A DNA stretch of 64,000 nucleotides from Antrihabitans auranticaus (lineage in GTDB: Bacteria > Actinomycetota > Actinomycetes > Mycobacteriales > Mycobacteriaceae): the NCBI RefSeq assembly GCF_016481275.1, contig NZ_JAEMNW010000008.1:1-64000 (forward strand), read 5' to 3'. The notes under the pieces were generated by a model. The model saw nothing but the letters and a program-made list of their open reading frames with translations. It had not been told where the DNA came from and did no database searches. Of this stretch, positions 44,232-52,265 are shown in pieces. A program made the translations under genes and the position numbers. Numbering within the stretch: position 1 is the stretch's first letter; each line of letters opens with the position of its first letter.

Positions 44232-45064
44232 CCTTGCTCCTTCGCCCAGCGCACAAGACCGCGCGTGCCGCGGTGGAAGATTTGGTCGGCGAGGGCACCG
44301 ACGATGCCCAGCGCTGCGAGGCACGCGAACAATCGATCCGGCTGACTGAACAGCCGGGCCTGGTCCAGCCGGAATCCCAAGCCCGCTGTGACGCCGGCCT
44401 GCTCGGAGGCAACGATGAGGATGAGAGACATCGCGATGCCCTGGCGGAGTCCCGTGAGAACGAACGGCAAAGACGCGGGTAACACCACGTGCGCGAACAC
44501 CTGGCGGCGCGGTGCGCCGAGGCATGCGGCGACGCGGAGATAGTCGTCGCGGGTCGCCGAAATTCCCGCGTGGGTGTTCACCCACACGGGGAAGAAAACG
44601 CCCAGGCTCGTGAGGAAGAGCTTCGACTCCTCGCCGAGTCCGAACCAGAGGATCGCGAGCGGAACGAGTGCGATCGCTGGGATCGGGCGGATCACCTGAA
44701 TCGTCGGTTCCAGCAATGCTCGTGCGATCTTGCTGCGGCCGGTCAAGGTGCCGACGATGACCGCGATGGTCGACCCGACGACGAATCCGCTCAGAGCCCG
44801 GCGGAAGCTCGCCTCCGCGTCGGCGACCAGCGTCCCCTGTGCAAACATCTCGCGCGCCGCGTCGACAACCGCGCCAGGCGACGGCAACAGCGCAGGCGAA
44901 AAATACTCGAGCCGGACCAGAATGTCCCAACCGGCAACGACAGCGACGAGACTCAGTACGGGAAGGACCGCGACGAAGTATCGCCGCACGCGACCTGTCG
45001 ACTCTTTGGCCGCCCGGACCGCCTCGGTTTCATGAGCGGTGCTCCGGGAATCGAGAGTGGTCAT
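44228..45064 (-). CDS. ABC importer permease (SsuC/TauC type), system 2
   Basis: 278-residue membrane protein with five to six hydrophobic spans ([93 protein letters not shown]) and the ATPase-coupling loop AACLGAPRRQVFAHVVLPAS. It starts 6 bp after the ferredoxin stop and overlaps the ATPase by 4 bp. Confidence 0.92.
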   Translation of the reverse strand: MTTLDSRSTAHETEAVRAAKESTGRVRRYFVAVLPVLSLVAVVAGWDILVRLEYFSPALLPSPGAVVDAAREMFAQGTLVADAEASFRRALSGFVVGSTIAVIVGTLTGRSKIARALLEPTIQVIRPIPAIALVPLAILWFGLGEESKLFLTSLGVFFPVWVNTHAGISATRDDYLRVAACLGAPRRQVFAHVVLPASLPFVLTGLRQGIAMSLILIVASEQAGVTAGLGFRLDQARLFSQPDRLFACLAALGIVGALADQIFHRGTRGLVRWAKEQG

Positions 45065-45070
45065 CGCGTG

Positions 45071-45298
45071 CTACCGCAGGAGATAGGGCATGTTGACGGT
45101 CACTGCGCCCGTTGGGCAGCGGGCCGCGCACGGGCCGCAGTACCAGCATTCGTCGACATGCATGAAGGCCTTGCCGTTCTCGGGGTTTATAGCCAGTGAA
45201 TCGAGTGGGCAGATCTCGACGCAGAGGGTGCAGCCCTGGATGCAGAGCGATTCGTCGATCGTCACGGGTACGTCGGCGCGCTGATTGACCAGTGCCAT
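45071..45298 (-). CDS. 2x[4Fe-4S] ferredoxin-like protein (AprB-type)
   Basis: 75 residues with two cluster motifs: Cys19-x3-Cys23-x2-Cys26-x3-Cys30-Pro and Cys51-x2-Cys54-x2-Cys57-x3-Cys61-Pro. The CWYCGPCAARCP form is like the beta subunit of adenylylsulfate reductase. It is the natural electron carrier for the AprA-like flavoprotein at the other end of the operon. ATG shares one base with the GntR stop (TGATG). Confidence 0.9.
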   Translation of the reverse strand: MALVNQRADVPVTIDESLCIQGCTLCVEICPLDSLAINPENGKAFMHVDECWYCGPCAARCPTGAVTVNMPYLLR

Positions 45299-46080
45299 CA
45301 GGTGAGCTCCCAGCTGTTCGGGTCAGGCTGTCGAATAAGGCTGCCGCGCATGGTGATTCGGTCACCTCGCATGCGGATGTACTCGAGGTCGACCGGTCGG
45401 CCGTCGTCGAGCTTGGTGAGGCGTTCGAGCAGGAGGAGCGCTGCGCCTTCGGGCATTTGCAGCGTTGCGGCGGAGTGCGGGTCGGCGGTGATCGCCTCCA
45501 GGGCGAGGTCTGCCGAGCCGAGCGGTCCGCCGCTGATCTGCTCGATCAGTGCGAAAAGGTCGTTGCTGACGAGGTCCCGGGTCAGGAGTTCTTCGCCGAT
45601 GTCGGGCACGAGGTAGGTCAGGTCCAGGCTCAGCGGCAGATCGCCGAGGTACCGGAGCCGTTCGATGTAGACCGCCTGCTCGCCCGGATTCAAGTGCAGC
45701 CTGCGCGCGACCGCGGGCGGCGGCGTCACGAGCAGCGCCGCGCGGACTTCGTTGTGGACCTCGCCGTGGCCGCGCAGCGTTTCTTTCAGTCCGAGTAGGG
45801 CGTCGAGGCCGTGGTCGTACTTTCTTTGGGCGACCTGAGTGCCGACCTTCGGCGCCCGATCGATCAGGCCTTCTTCTTTGAGGAGCGCCAGCGCGTCCCG
45901 GACCGTGTTTCGCGAGACCGCGAACTCGGTCGTGAGGTCTTGCTCCGTCGGCAGGGCCTTCGCATAAGTCCCCGCGTTGATCTGCTGGCGCAAAACATCC
46001 GCGACCTGGCGCGCCTGATCGGCACGCGGGCGGGCGACACGCCGCGGGACTTCACGCAGCGGCGCTGGTTCGGCTCCCAT
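45298..46080 (-). CDS. GntR/HutC-type regulator
   Basis: 260 residues: N-terminal winged helix (VADVLRQQINAGTYAKALPT, LTTEFAVSRNTVRDALALLK) and a C-terminal UTRA ligand domain (QAVYIERLRYLGDLPLSLDL, DLFALIEQI, LLLLERLTKLDDGRPVDLEY). It heads the operon and so probably senses the imported compound and controls itself and ten downstream genes. ATG 46080 has AAAGGGG eight bases upstream, preferred over an in-frame start 66 bp earlier. Confidence 0.9.
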   Translation of the reverse strand: MGAEPAPLREVPRRVARPRADQARQVADVLRQQINAGTYAKALPTEQDLTTEFAVSRNTVRDALALLKEEGLIDRAPKVGTQVAQRKYDHGLDALLGLKETLRGHGEVHNEVRAALLVTPPPAVARRLHLNPGEQAVYIERLRYLGDLPLSLDLTYLVPDIGEELLTRDLVSNDLFALIEQISGGPLGSADLALEAITADPHSAATLQMPEGAALLLLERLTKLDDGRPVDLEYIRMRGDRITMRGSLIRQPDPNSWELT

Positions 46081-46138
46081 CGAAGTACCCCTTTCACGTC
46101 TCTGACCAGGTCGGATAGTCACGCTAGCGGTGCGCTGT

Positions 46139-46165
46139 GACGGCAAATTACCGTCGGAATCCGAC
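46139..46165. promoter_or_regulatory. Candidate GntR operators
   Basis: Two adjacent dyads 59-85 bp upstream of the GntR start: imperfect GACGGCAAATTACCGTC (46139-46155) and perfect GTCGGAATCCGAC (46153-46165). They overlap by three bases. Placement suits autoregulation of the 11-gene operon; no clear -10/-35 pair was found. Confidence 0.4.
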
Positions 46166-46204
46166 GATGGCTGTGGTGAAGTGAATCCGCCAGGGCTGGA
46201 CCCA

Positions 46205-46291
46205 CCCGGACCTGCGGAAAGGTGGCAGGTCCGGGCATTTACGCCACCAGCGTCCAGGCCTACTCGGTTCTGATCACGCTGATCAGAACCG
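46205..46291 (-). terminator. Two stacked hairpins after the DUF4262-like gene
   Basis: 46265-46291: perfect 12-bp stem CGGTTCTGATCA with a 3-base loop, 21 bp after the minus-strand stop. 46205-46235: 11-bp stem CCCGGACCTGC with a 9-base loop. Neither has a T-run; the first could also be a protein site. Confidence 0.55.
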
Positions 46292-46312
46292 GGCCTCGTC
46301 GGCGCGGATCGG

Positions 46313-47689
46313 CTAGAGCGGTGAGTTCATCGCGGTCTCCAGATTCGGCAGGACCGACGCGAACGGCAAGCAGAACCTGTGGACATGGGCGGCGTCGAAT
46401 TTCGCCCGTTCGGCGAGGAGGGCGGTCGCACAGCACAGAAATTCGGTGAGCGTCCATTCGAGGTCCGGTGTGAATGCTGCCCGGACTCCGCCCAAGCTGC
46501 CCCCGAGAAGCTCGCTCGCCGACGGGCACCCGCGGGGACCGGTAACCGCCAACCCGCGAAGCAGCATGACGAAGGGATCCTCGCTGAGTTGCTGCCACGC
46601 GACGGCAAGAGCGTCGACTCCTTGCCAATCGAGGTCGTCGAGTTCTGCGCTGATCCGATCGAGTACGTGGTCCGGGGCCCACCAGGCTGGATCGGGCGAC
46701 ATCGACGAGGCCGTCCGCGCCGAGCTCCACGGCCCGAACGCCGCTGATCGAGTCTCCTCGTCGAGCCGATCTGTGACCGTCGTCGCGACGAGAATTGCGG
46801 CGAAGGCTGTGGTCAGCACACCCGACAGACCACTGTGCGGGTTGCCGCCGTCATGAGCGACGCCCGTGAGCGCGAGCAGTGCCCGCCACATGGGCGCGCC
46901 GCCTTCCGGCCCGCGGAACGAGTGGACGAGAGTTGTCGCCAAATCGCCGGCATTCCACGCCGCGGACTGTCTGCTGACCAGCCGTGCATGGGTGTGCGCC
47001 GTGCCGAGAACAGCCCCGGACCCGAAGCAGCGGTCGGTGTCGAGGCAGCGTTCGACGAGGTCGGCAAGCATTTCCGGCGTAGCTTGCGCCAGCGCGTATG
47101 CCCGCGCCTCGACCAACGGTGTCAATGGACCGAAGTCCTGGTGGCAGGAGTAGGAGGCGTCCGGTCGAGGCGCTCGAAACCCGCGAAGTCCGCGTCGATT
47201 CGGCGTGACGTTGCCGACGATCTGCTCGAGTTCGAACCGCCACCGTGCCTCCTCGCGATCGGACAGATCGGCAAGGGGCATGATCGGCGTCGAAACCAGC
47301 TCCGAGTGCATCGGGATGACGAGACTCGCGGCGTCCACCCGGTGCGCATCGACGTCGCGCCGGTCGGTTGGCTCGCCCGGGGTCCAGATGATGGTTGTGG
47401 CGCCCCCGTCGTAAGTGGATGTGAACGGCTTCCCCACTTCGAGAGTGCCCTCGATCAACTTACGAGCGAACGAATTGAGCTGCATTCCACAGTCTTTCGC
47501 GCTGAGTACCCACGGCGATTCACTGACCTCCTGACTGGGCGCGGCGCGCAGATGAAGCTCGGGATACCCGCGCTGAGCAAGTCCGACGGTGTATGCGAAG
47601 TTGTCCGTCAGCGCGTCCGGATCGAAGACGAACTGCACCTCCCAGAACACATCGCTGTGCAGAGATTCGCGGGCAAGCGACTCGAACAT
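46313..47689 (-). CDS. DUF4262-like hypothetical protein
   Basis: 458 residues. The N-terminus (FWEVQFVFDPDALTDNFAYT, VGLAQRGYPELHLRA, NSFARKLIEGT) resembles DUF4262, a domain of unknown function. The remainder is helical: LTPLVEARAYALAQATPEML, and ALLALTGVAHDGGNPHSGLS followed by GVLTTAFAAILV, which is mildly hydrophobic but not a clear membrane segment. ATG 47689 follows GAGAGGGGAACGT, a strong ribosome site; longer in-frame starts exist but lie in the promoter region. Function unknown. Confidence 0.65.
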   Translation of the reverse strand: MFESLARESLHSDVFWEVQFVFDPDALTDNFAYTVGLAQRGYPELHLRAAPSQEVSESPWVLSAKDCGMQLNSFARKLIEGTLEVGKPFTSTYDGGATTIIWTPGEPTDRRDVDAHRVDAASLVIPMHSELVSTPIMPLADLSDREEARWRFELEQIVGNVTPNRRGLRGFRAPRPDASYSCHQDFGPLTPLVEARAYALAQATPEMLADLVERCLDTDRCFGSGAVLGTAHTHARLVSRQSAAWNAGDLATTLVHSFRGPEGGAPMWRALLALTGVAHDGGNPHSGLSGVLTTAFAAILVATTVTDRLDEETRSAAFGPWSSARTASSMSPDPAWWAPDHVLDRISAELDDLDWQGVDALAVAWQQLSEDPFVMLLRGLAVTGPRGCPSASELLGGSLGGVRAAFTPDLEWTLTEFLCCATALLAERAKFDAAHVHRFCLPFASVLPNLETAMNSPL

Positions 47690-47823
47690 ACGTTCCCCTC
47701 TCGTTGGTGCCGAAAGAGTAGCGAGGGGGTCCGACAATCTCTTACCTCGCAGGTAATCGACCGTTTTACCGGTCGGCGAGACCATTTGGGGGTCGATGAC
47801 ACGAAGAGAACGGGAGACCGGAA

Positions 47824-48156
47824 ATGACTGCTTATGCTGTGGCGAACCTCGAGAACGTGGTGTTCGGCGACGCGATCGTCGAATATCTGACCAAGATCGA
47901 TGCGACATTGGCGCCGTTCGGCGGAAAGTTCATCGTCCACGGCGCGCCGCACGAAGTCATCGAGGGGGAGTGGCCGGGAACCCTCATCGTGATCGAATTC
48001 GCCGATCGTGAGCACGTTCGGGGCTGGTATGAGTCAACTGCCTACCAGGAGATCCTGCATCTGCGGACCGACAACTCCGACGGTGTCGCCATGCTGGTCG
48101 AGGGTGTCGGTGCCGACCACAAGGCGACAGACGTCCTCGGGCAGGCGGTTGCCTGA
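47824..48156 (+). CDS. DUF1330 family protein
   Basis: 110-residue dimeric alpha-beta barrel of the DUF1330 family: YAVANLENVVFGDAIVEYLT, GKFIVHGAPHEVIEGEWPGT and the conserved ADREHVRGWYESTAYQEIL. Catalytic activity of the family is not established. ATG follows GGGAGACCGGAA. Divergent from the DUF4262-like gene with 134 bp between them; the intergenic repeats begin just after its stop. Confidence 0.9.
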   Translation: MTAYAVANLENVVFGDAIVEYLTKIDATLAPFGGKFIVHGAPHEVIEGEWPGTLIVIEFADREHVRGWYESTAYQEILHLRTDNSDGVAMLVEGVGADHKATDVLGQAVA

Positions 48157-48161
48157 CTCGC

Positions 48162-48439
48162 GGGTGAGACCGAATAAAGGGTTGGGCGGGTCCGGCGTGT
48201 CGTAACCATTCGGTCGTGATCACCGCGGGGGTGGGGCTGGCCGAGGTGTACTCGGACCGTTTTCGTGGTCGGCGCGGGGGTGGGTGAGACCGAGTAAAGG
48301 GTTGGGCGGGTCCGGCGTGTCGTGACCATTCGGTCGTGATCACCGCGAGGGTGGATCTGATCGGCGCGGGGGTGGGTGAGACCGAGTAAAGGGTTGGGTG
48401 GGTCCGGCGTGTCGTGGCCATTCGGTCGTGATCATCGCG
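48162..48439. repeat. Three copies of a 66-bp intergenic repeat
   Basis: Near-identical 66-bp units at 48162-48227, 48282-48347 and 48374-48439, each starting GGGTGAGACCGARTAAAGGG and ending CGGTCGTGATCAYCGCG. Copies 2 and 3 are also preceded by the same 14 bp (TCGGCGCGGGGGTG). Spacers are 54 and 26 bp. The units differ at a few positions. They fill the 382-bp gap between DUF1330 and cspA, which otherwise holds only the cspA terminator. Open frames across them are by-products of the repeat. Confidence 0.85.
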
Positions 48440-48478
48440 GGGGGCCCAGGCGCGAGGAGAAGCTACCCCGAAACAGCG

Positions 48479-48512
48479 CTGTCCCCCAGTGCCGAAAGGC
48501 GCTGGGGGACAG
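48479..48512 (-). terminator. cspA terminator
   Basis: Stem CTGTCCCCCAG / CTGGGGGACAG (11 bp), extended inward by three more pairs past one mismatch around a small loop, then TGTTTCGG on the minus strand; 26 bp past the cspA stop. Confidence 0.8.
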
Positions 48513-48538
48513 TGGGAGAAGTTCGGTTAGACCGAAGT

Positions 48539-48742
48539 TCAGAGGGGGCGAACGCCGGTGGCCTGGGGGCCCTTGGCGCCCTGACCGACCTCGAACTCGA
48601 CCTTCTGGTTCTCCTCCAGAGTACGGAAACCGTTGCTCTGGATCTCGGAGTAGTGGACGAATACGTCAGCGGAACCATCTGCGGGGGCGATGAAGCCGAA
48701 GCCCTTTTCCGCGTTGAACCACTTAACAGTGCCCTGTGTCAT
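48539..48742 (-). CDS. cspA: Cold-shock protein, CspA family
   Basis: 67-residue cold-shock domain, full length: [17 protein letters not shown] (RNP1) and [10 protein letters not shown] (RNP2) are intact. It binds single-stranded RNA or DNA as an RNA chaperone. The ATG is preceded by an unusually A-rich stretch (AAGAGAAAGAAAATAAAAACGC) in an otherwise GC-rich region, which should keep the start open. Own promoter and terminator make it a single-gene unit. Confidence 0.96.
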   Translation of the reverse strand: MTQGTVKWFNAEKGFGFIAPADGSADVFVHYSEIQSNGFRTLEENQKVEFEVGQGAKGPQATGVRPL

Positions 48743-48954
48743 GCGTTTTTATTTTCTTTCTCTTACCAGGTACGACGGATGGATTTCTATCCGTCGGGCC
48801 GGTTGCATTGACTGGGAACCGAGGAATTTCTCGAATGAATTCGAGGCGTTCCGTTGGGACTGCCAGTCGACCGCAACATGATCCTGAGCACGTCACTACA
48901 ACGAACACCGAAACAACGACCGCTGTAAGCCTAGCAAACCTAACGAAAGATCAA
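48743..48954 (-). promoter_or_regulatory. cspA promoter and long leader
   Basis: Extended -10 TGCTAGGCT (hexamer 48928-48933) and TTGATC (48949-48954) at a short 15-bp spacing; the -35 overlaps the 3' end of the phosphatase gene. Transcription from here gives a leader of about 178 nt, typical of cold-shock genes, with no coding frame. Confidence 0.5.
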
Positions 48955-50082
48955 CAGGGGGACGAGCATTTCGGCTTCGGTCAACGAGCCGTGGTGTCCG
49001 ACGAGCATCGATTGCAGCGGTTCGATCGCCGACCGGATCACCGCGCCGGACCCGACCGCGACCGTGATGACGTCGCCTATCCGCCGTGCCGCGGAGTGGG
49101 TCACCACCGGGCCGAACCAGCCGTTCGATATCGCTTCAGCGCGTTGCACGACGAGGTATTCGGGTCCCAGGCACGATTTCCACGACATCGCGACATCGGT
49201 CGCCGCCCCGGGCCGGGTGTAGACGTGGCGGGCGCGCGGTTCGCCACCGAGTTGGCGAACCCCGGCCTGCAGGGCGGGGGTGGTGTCGAAGTCGACCGGC
49301 GCTTCGACGTGGACCATGCCGTGATCGCCCGTGACGAGTAGCGCCGCGTCCGGTGGCAACCGGTCGGCGATCGACTTCGCGAGCAGGTCCACCTGCTGTA
49401 GTTCGAGGGCCCAGGCGTCCGAATGTGGTCCGCGGACGTGGCCGGTGAGGTCGAGTTCCCCGTGGTAGGCGTACACGAGGGATCGCGTTCCGGCCTGTAG
49501 CGCGATAATCGCACCGTCTGCGAGGTCGCCCATCGAGAAGTTGGGCCGAAAGTCGCCACCGCGCAAAGACGCTCGCGACAGCCCCGATGCGGCTTGGTAC
49601 ATCGGGCCGACCCGCCCGACCGAAATTCCTGCGGCAGCGGCCCGTTCGAATGCCGTTTCCTGCGGCTGAAATTCTTCGGGTACAAGCTCTTTGAGGAGGT
49701 CGATCTTGTCACCCGGACCGTGCAATCGCCATTTGAGCGGGTTCATCAGGCGTTCGTGACCGGGTACCGACAGGAGATATCCGACGACGCCGTGCTCACC
49801 GGGCGGCCGACCGGAACCGAGCGAACTCAGGCTTGTCGCCGTCGTACTGGGGAACCCGACCGTCAGAGTCGCGGGCCGCGCGCTCGTGAGAAACGGTGCT
49901 GCGTCCGCGCGTGTTGCGAGTAGGTTCGCGCCGAGTCCGTCGACCAGCAGCACGCAGACGCGGTTGACGCCGTGCAGGCCCAGTTCGAGCCGATCGACCT
50001 CGCCTGCAACTCCCAGCGTCGCGAGCACGGACGGAATCAGATCCGCCAGCGAGGAGCGGCCGTAGCGCGGCGTAACCAGCAT
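48940..50082 (-). CDS. Alkaline phosphatase superfamily (phosphodiesterase/nucleotide pyrophosphatase) protein
   Basis: 380 residues of the AP superfamily. VCVLLVDGLGANLL supplies the first metal Asp; FPSTTATSLSSLGSGRPPGE supplies the Thr nucleophile; YHGELDLTGHVRGPHSDAW and LLVTGDHGMV supply the second metal site. There is no signal peptide, so cytosolic. This matches the actinobacterial stand-alone nucleotide pyrophosphatase/phosphodiesterase group. ATG 50082 starts a frame containing the full domain. The YCII gene lies 21 bp upstream in the same direction. Confidence 0.88.
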   Translation of the reverse strand: MLVTPRYGRSSLADLIPSVLATLGVAGEVDRLELGLHGVNRVCVLLVDGLGANLLATRADAAPFLTSARPATLTVGFPSTTATSLSSLGSGRPPGEHGVVGYLLSVPGHERLMNPLKWRLHGPGDKIDLLKELVPEEFQPQETAFERAAAAGISVGRVGPMYQAASGLSRASLRGGDFRPNFSMGDLADGAIIALQAGTRSLVYAYHGELDLTGHVRGPHSDAWALELQQVDLLAKSIADRLPPDAALLVTGDHGMVHVEAPVDFDTTPALQAGVRQLGGEPRARHVYTRPGAATDVAMSWKSCLGPEYLVVQRAEAISNGWFGPVVTHSAARRIGDVITVAVGSGAVIRSAIEPLQSMLVGHHGSLTEAEMLVPLLIFR

Positions 50083-50103
50083 GCGGCCAAGGGTAGCGAC
50101 CGA

Positions 50104-50463
50104 CTACGTCAGAACCGGCGGATCCTCGACTGGGCGCACCTCGCAGAAGTTGTAGGAGGCATCGGGGATCTGTGCGCAGATCGCCACAGCCTCGTCCATA
50201 TCTGCGCAATCGACGACGTAGAACCCCGCCAGGTGCTCTTTCGATTCCACATACGGGCCGTCGGTCGTCTGCACAACGCCGTCGCGCACACGGACCGTCT
50301 TGGTGTTGACCTTGTCGGACAGGCCGGCGCTCACGACATGCTTACCCGAAGCCTGCAGCCTCTTGTTCAGGTCCGCGTGCGAGCCGCCGAGCGCTATTCG
50401 CTCGTCGTGTGTCAGCGAGTTCCAGCTTTCCGAGTTGCTGTAGATCAGCAGCATGTACTTCAC
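50104..50463 (-). CDS. YCII/DGPF family protein
   Basis: 119 residues starting VKYMLLIYSN with the DGPF motif variant TTDGPYVESKEHLAGFYVVD and VRPV near the end. DGPF proteins are the usual genomic companions of ECF42 sigma factors and carry a YCII-like dimeric barrel. GTG 50463 was preferred over ATG 50469 because AAGGGG lies eight bases upstream of it and homologs start MKYMLLIY. Transcribed from the minus-strand member of the divergent ECF42-type promoter pair. Confidence 0.9.
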   Translation of the reverse strand: MKYMLLIYSNSESWNSLTHDERIALGGSHADLNKRLQASGKHVVSAGLSDKVNTKTVRVRDGVVQTTDGPYVESKEHLAGFYVVDCADMDEAVAICAQIPDASYNFCEVRPVEDPPVLT

Positions 50464-50498
50464 GTCCATCACCCCTTGTCGTCGGTGTCGCAGGGAAC

Positions 50499-50525
50499 GT
50501 CGGCGCAGACCGAGCATCCTCGACA
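50499..50525 (-). promoter_or_regulatory. ECF42-type promoter (minus, for YCII gene)
   Basis: -35 TGTCGA (50520-50525), 17-bp spacer, -10 CGAC (50499-50502), about 36 bp upstream of the YCII start. It is the mirror of the plus-strand promoter; the two -35 boxes lie in a perfect 12-bp inverted repeat (50516-50545). Confidence 0.75.
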
Positions 50526-50535
50526 TCACGACCGA

Positions 50536-50562
50536 TGTCGAGGATCCAGCGCCGGGTCCGAC
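50536..50562 (+). promoter_or_regulatory. ECF42-type promoter (plus, for VOC-sigma-SelW genes)
   Basis: -35 TGTCGA (50536-50541), 17-bp spacer, -10 CGAC (50559-50562), 56 bp before the VOC gene start. Same elements and spacing as on the minus strand. TGTCGA with CG(A/T)C is the published motif class for ECF42 targets. Confidence 0.75.
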
Positions 50563-50618
50563 GTCCCAGCTGCAAGGCAACAACACTCCAATGGCAAGAA
50601 CAGACGAAGGAGACGACA

Positions 50619-50996
50619 GTGTTCGACAACGCATTCAGTGGCTTCTCGGTCGACGACGTCGAGGTCGCACGCAAGTTCTACGGCGAAACGCTCGAACTGC
50701 AGGTGACCGACGAAGGTATGGGCATAATCGCGCTGCGCGTCGGTGGGGGTTCGAAGGTCATCGTGTATCCCAAACCCGACCACGTTCCGGCAACGTTCAC
50801 GATCCTGAACTTCGAGGTCGACGACATCGACAAGGCGGCGGACCTCCTAGCCGAGCGTGGCGTGACGTTCGCGAAGTACGAAGGAATGGGACAGGACGCC
50901 AAGGGCATCGCACGCGGCACACAAACCGGACAGGGACCCGACATCGCCTGGTTCACCGATCCAGCCGGGAACGTCCTGTCCATCCTGCACGGGTAA
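50619..50996 (+). CDS. VOC (glyoxalase/bleomycin resistance) family protein
   Basis: 125-residue vicinal-oxygen-chelate domain: FSGFSVDDVEVARKFYGETL, LNFEVDDIDKAADLLAERGV, DIAWFTDPAGNVLSIL. The GTG at 50619 follows GAAGGAGACGACA and begins the domain (VFDNAFSGFS). Metal ligands are only partly visible. First gene of the plus-strand ECF42 unit, with 18 bp to the sigma gene. Confidence 0.9.
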   Translation: MFDNAFSGFSVDDVEVARKFYGETLELQVTDEGMGIIALRVGGGSKVIVYPKPDHVPATFTILNFEVDDIDKAADLLAERGVTFAKYEGMGQDAKGIARGTQTGQGPDIAWFTDPAGNVLSILHG

Positions 50997-51014
50997 GCGA
51001 GGCAGAATGGGTGC

Positions 51015-52265
51015 GTGAGCGCCGGCCGCGAGTTCCAGGATCGACTTCGCGAGCTGGCGCCGCACGTGCTCGGCGCGCTCGTCCGGCGGTACGGACATTT
51101 CGACGCCGCAGAGGACGCGGTGCAGGAGGCACTCCTCGCAGCGTCGACCCAGTGGCCGAAGGACGGTCTGCCGGCGAACCCGCGAGCGTGGCTCATCACC
51201 GTGGCCTCGCGGCGGCTTACCGATCAGTTCCGTAGCGACGAAGCTCGACGGGGCAGGGAAAACAACATCATCGCGCTGGAGCGCCCCGAGGATCTGTACG
51301 CACCGCCTGCAGACGAGCCTCCGCTGGGCGAGGACGACACGCTCAAGTTGCTGTTTCTCTGCTGCCACCCGGCGTTGACGGGCTTGTCACAGGTGGCCTT
51401 GACCCTGCGGGCGGTCGGCGGACTGACGACCGACCAGATCGCGAAGGCCTTCCTCGTTCCGGAAACGACTATGGCACAACGCATCAGCCGCGCGAAGTCG
51501 AGCGTCAAGAAGGCGGGCGCGCAGTTTCGGATGCCGACACAGGACGAGTGGCAACAGCGGCTCGAGGTCGTCCAGCATGTCCTGTATCTGATCTTCAACG
51601 AGGGTTACACGGCGACGGCCGGAGACGATCTGCAGCGACCGGATCTCACCGGAGAAGCGATCAGGTTGGCGCGCATCGTGTTTGCGCTGCTGCCCGACGA
51701 CGGCGAAAGTGCGGGCCTGCTCGCGCTCATGCTGCTGACCGATGCGCGACGGCCTGCGCGTACGACCTCCGACGGTTCGCTCGTACCGCTCGCCGAACAG
51801 GACCGTTCGGTCTGGGACGGCGCTTCGATAGACGAAGGCATCGCGATCGTGACTGCAGCGCTCGCCGACAAACCGGTTGGGCCGTATCAAATTCAGGCCG
51901 CGATCGCCGCGGTACACGACGAAGCGCCGTCGTCGGAGGAGACCGACTGGGCGCAGATCGCGCAACTCTACGGTGTGCTGGAACAGATTTCGCCCGGCCC
52001 GATGGTCACGCTCAACCGTGCCGTCGCCGTTGCGATGGTCGACGGACCGCAGACGGGACTCGACATGCTGGCCGCACTCGATTCCGACAGCCGCCTCGCC
52101 GAACACCACCGGCTGAGCGCGGTGCGGGCGCACCTGTTCGAAATGCTCGGCGACGAGGCAACTGCGCGTGAGTATTACAACGACGCGGCCAGGCGGACGA
52201 CCAGCACGCCCGAGCAGCGGTATCTCCAGAGTCGCGCGGAGCGGTTGGGTAGCGTGCGGTCATGA
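51015..52265 (+). CDS. ECF42-type sigma factor with C-terminal extension
   Basis: 416 residues. Region 2 (VLGALVRRYGHFDAAEDAVQ, NPRAWLITVASRRLTDQFRS) and region 4 (LTTDQIAKAFLVPETTMAQR, ISRAKSSVKK) are intact in the first 180 residues. The remaining 230 form the helical TPR-like extension typical of ECF42 (LYLIFNEGYTATAGDDLQRP, LNRAVAVAMVDGPQTGLDML). No anti-sigma gene is nearby; ECF42 factors are thought to be controlled through this extension. The flanking TGTCGA promoters imply autoregulation. GTG 51015 sets the start; the stop overlaps the SelW-like gene (ATGA). Confidence 0.93.
   Translation: MSAGREFQDRLRELAPHVLGALVRRYGHFDAAEDAVQEALLAASTQWPKDGLPANPRAWLITVASRRLTDQFRSDEARRGRENNIIALERPEDLYAPPADEPPLGEDDTLKLLFLCCHPALTGLSQVALTLRAVGGLTTDQIAKAFLVPETTMAQRISRAKSSVKKAGAQFRMPTQDEWQQRLEVVQHVLYLIFNEGYTATAGDDLQRPDLTGEAIRLARIVFALLPDDGESAGLLALMLLTDARRPARTTSDGSLVPLAEQDRSVWDGASIDEGIAIVTAALADKPVGPYQIQAAIAAVHDEAPSSEETDWAQIAQLYGVLEQISPGPMVTLNRAVAVAMVDGPQTGLDMLAALDSDSRLAEHHRLSAVRAHLFEMLGDEATAREYYNDAARRTTSTPEQRYLQSRAERLGSVRS

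Noticed and set aside
47984-48421. Minus-strand frame with repeated Arg/Pro/Ser-rich peptide
   Set aside because: It is produced by the 66-bp repeats and overlaps the DUF1330 gene; no ribosome site.
48162-48439. Possible CRISPR array
   Set aside because: Only three 66-bp units, spacers of different length and partly homologous, no cas genes.
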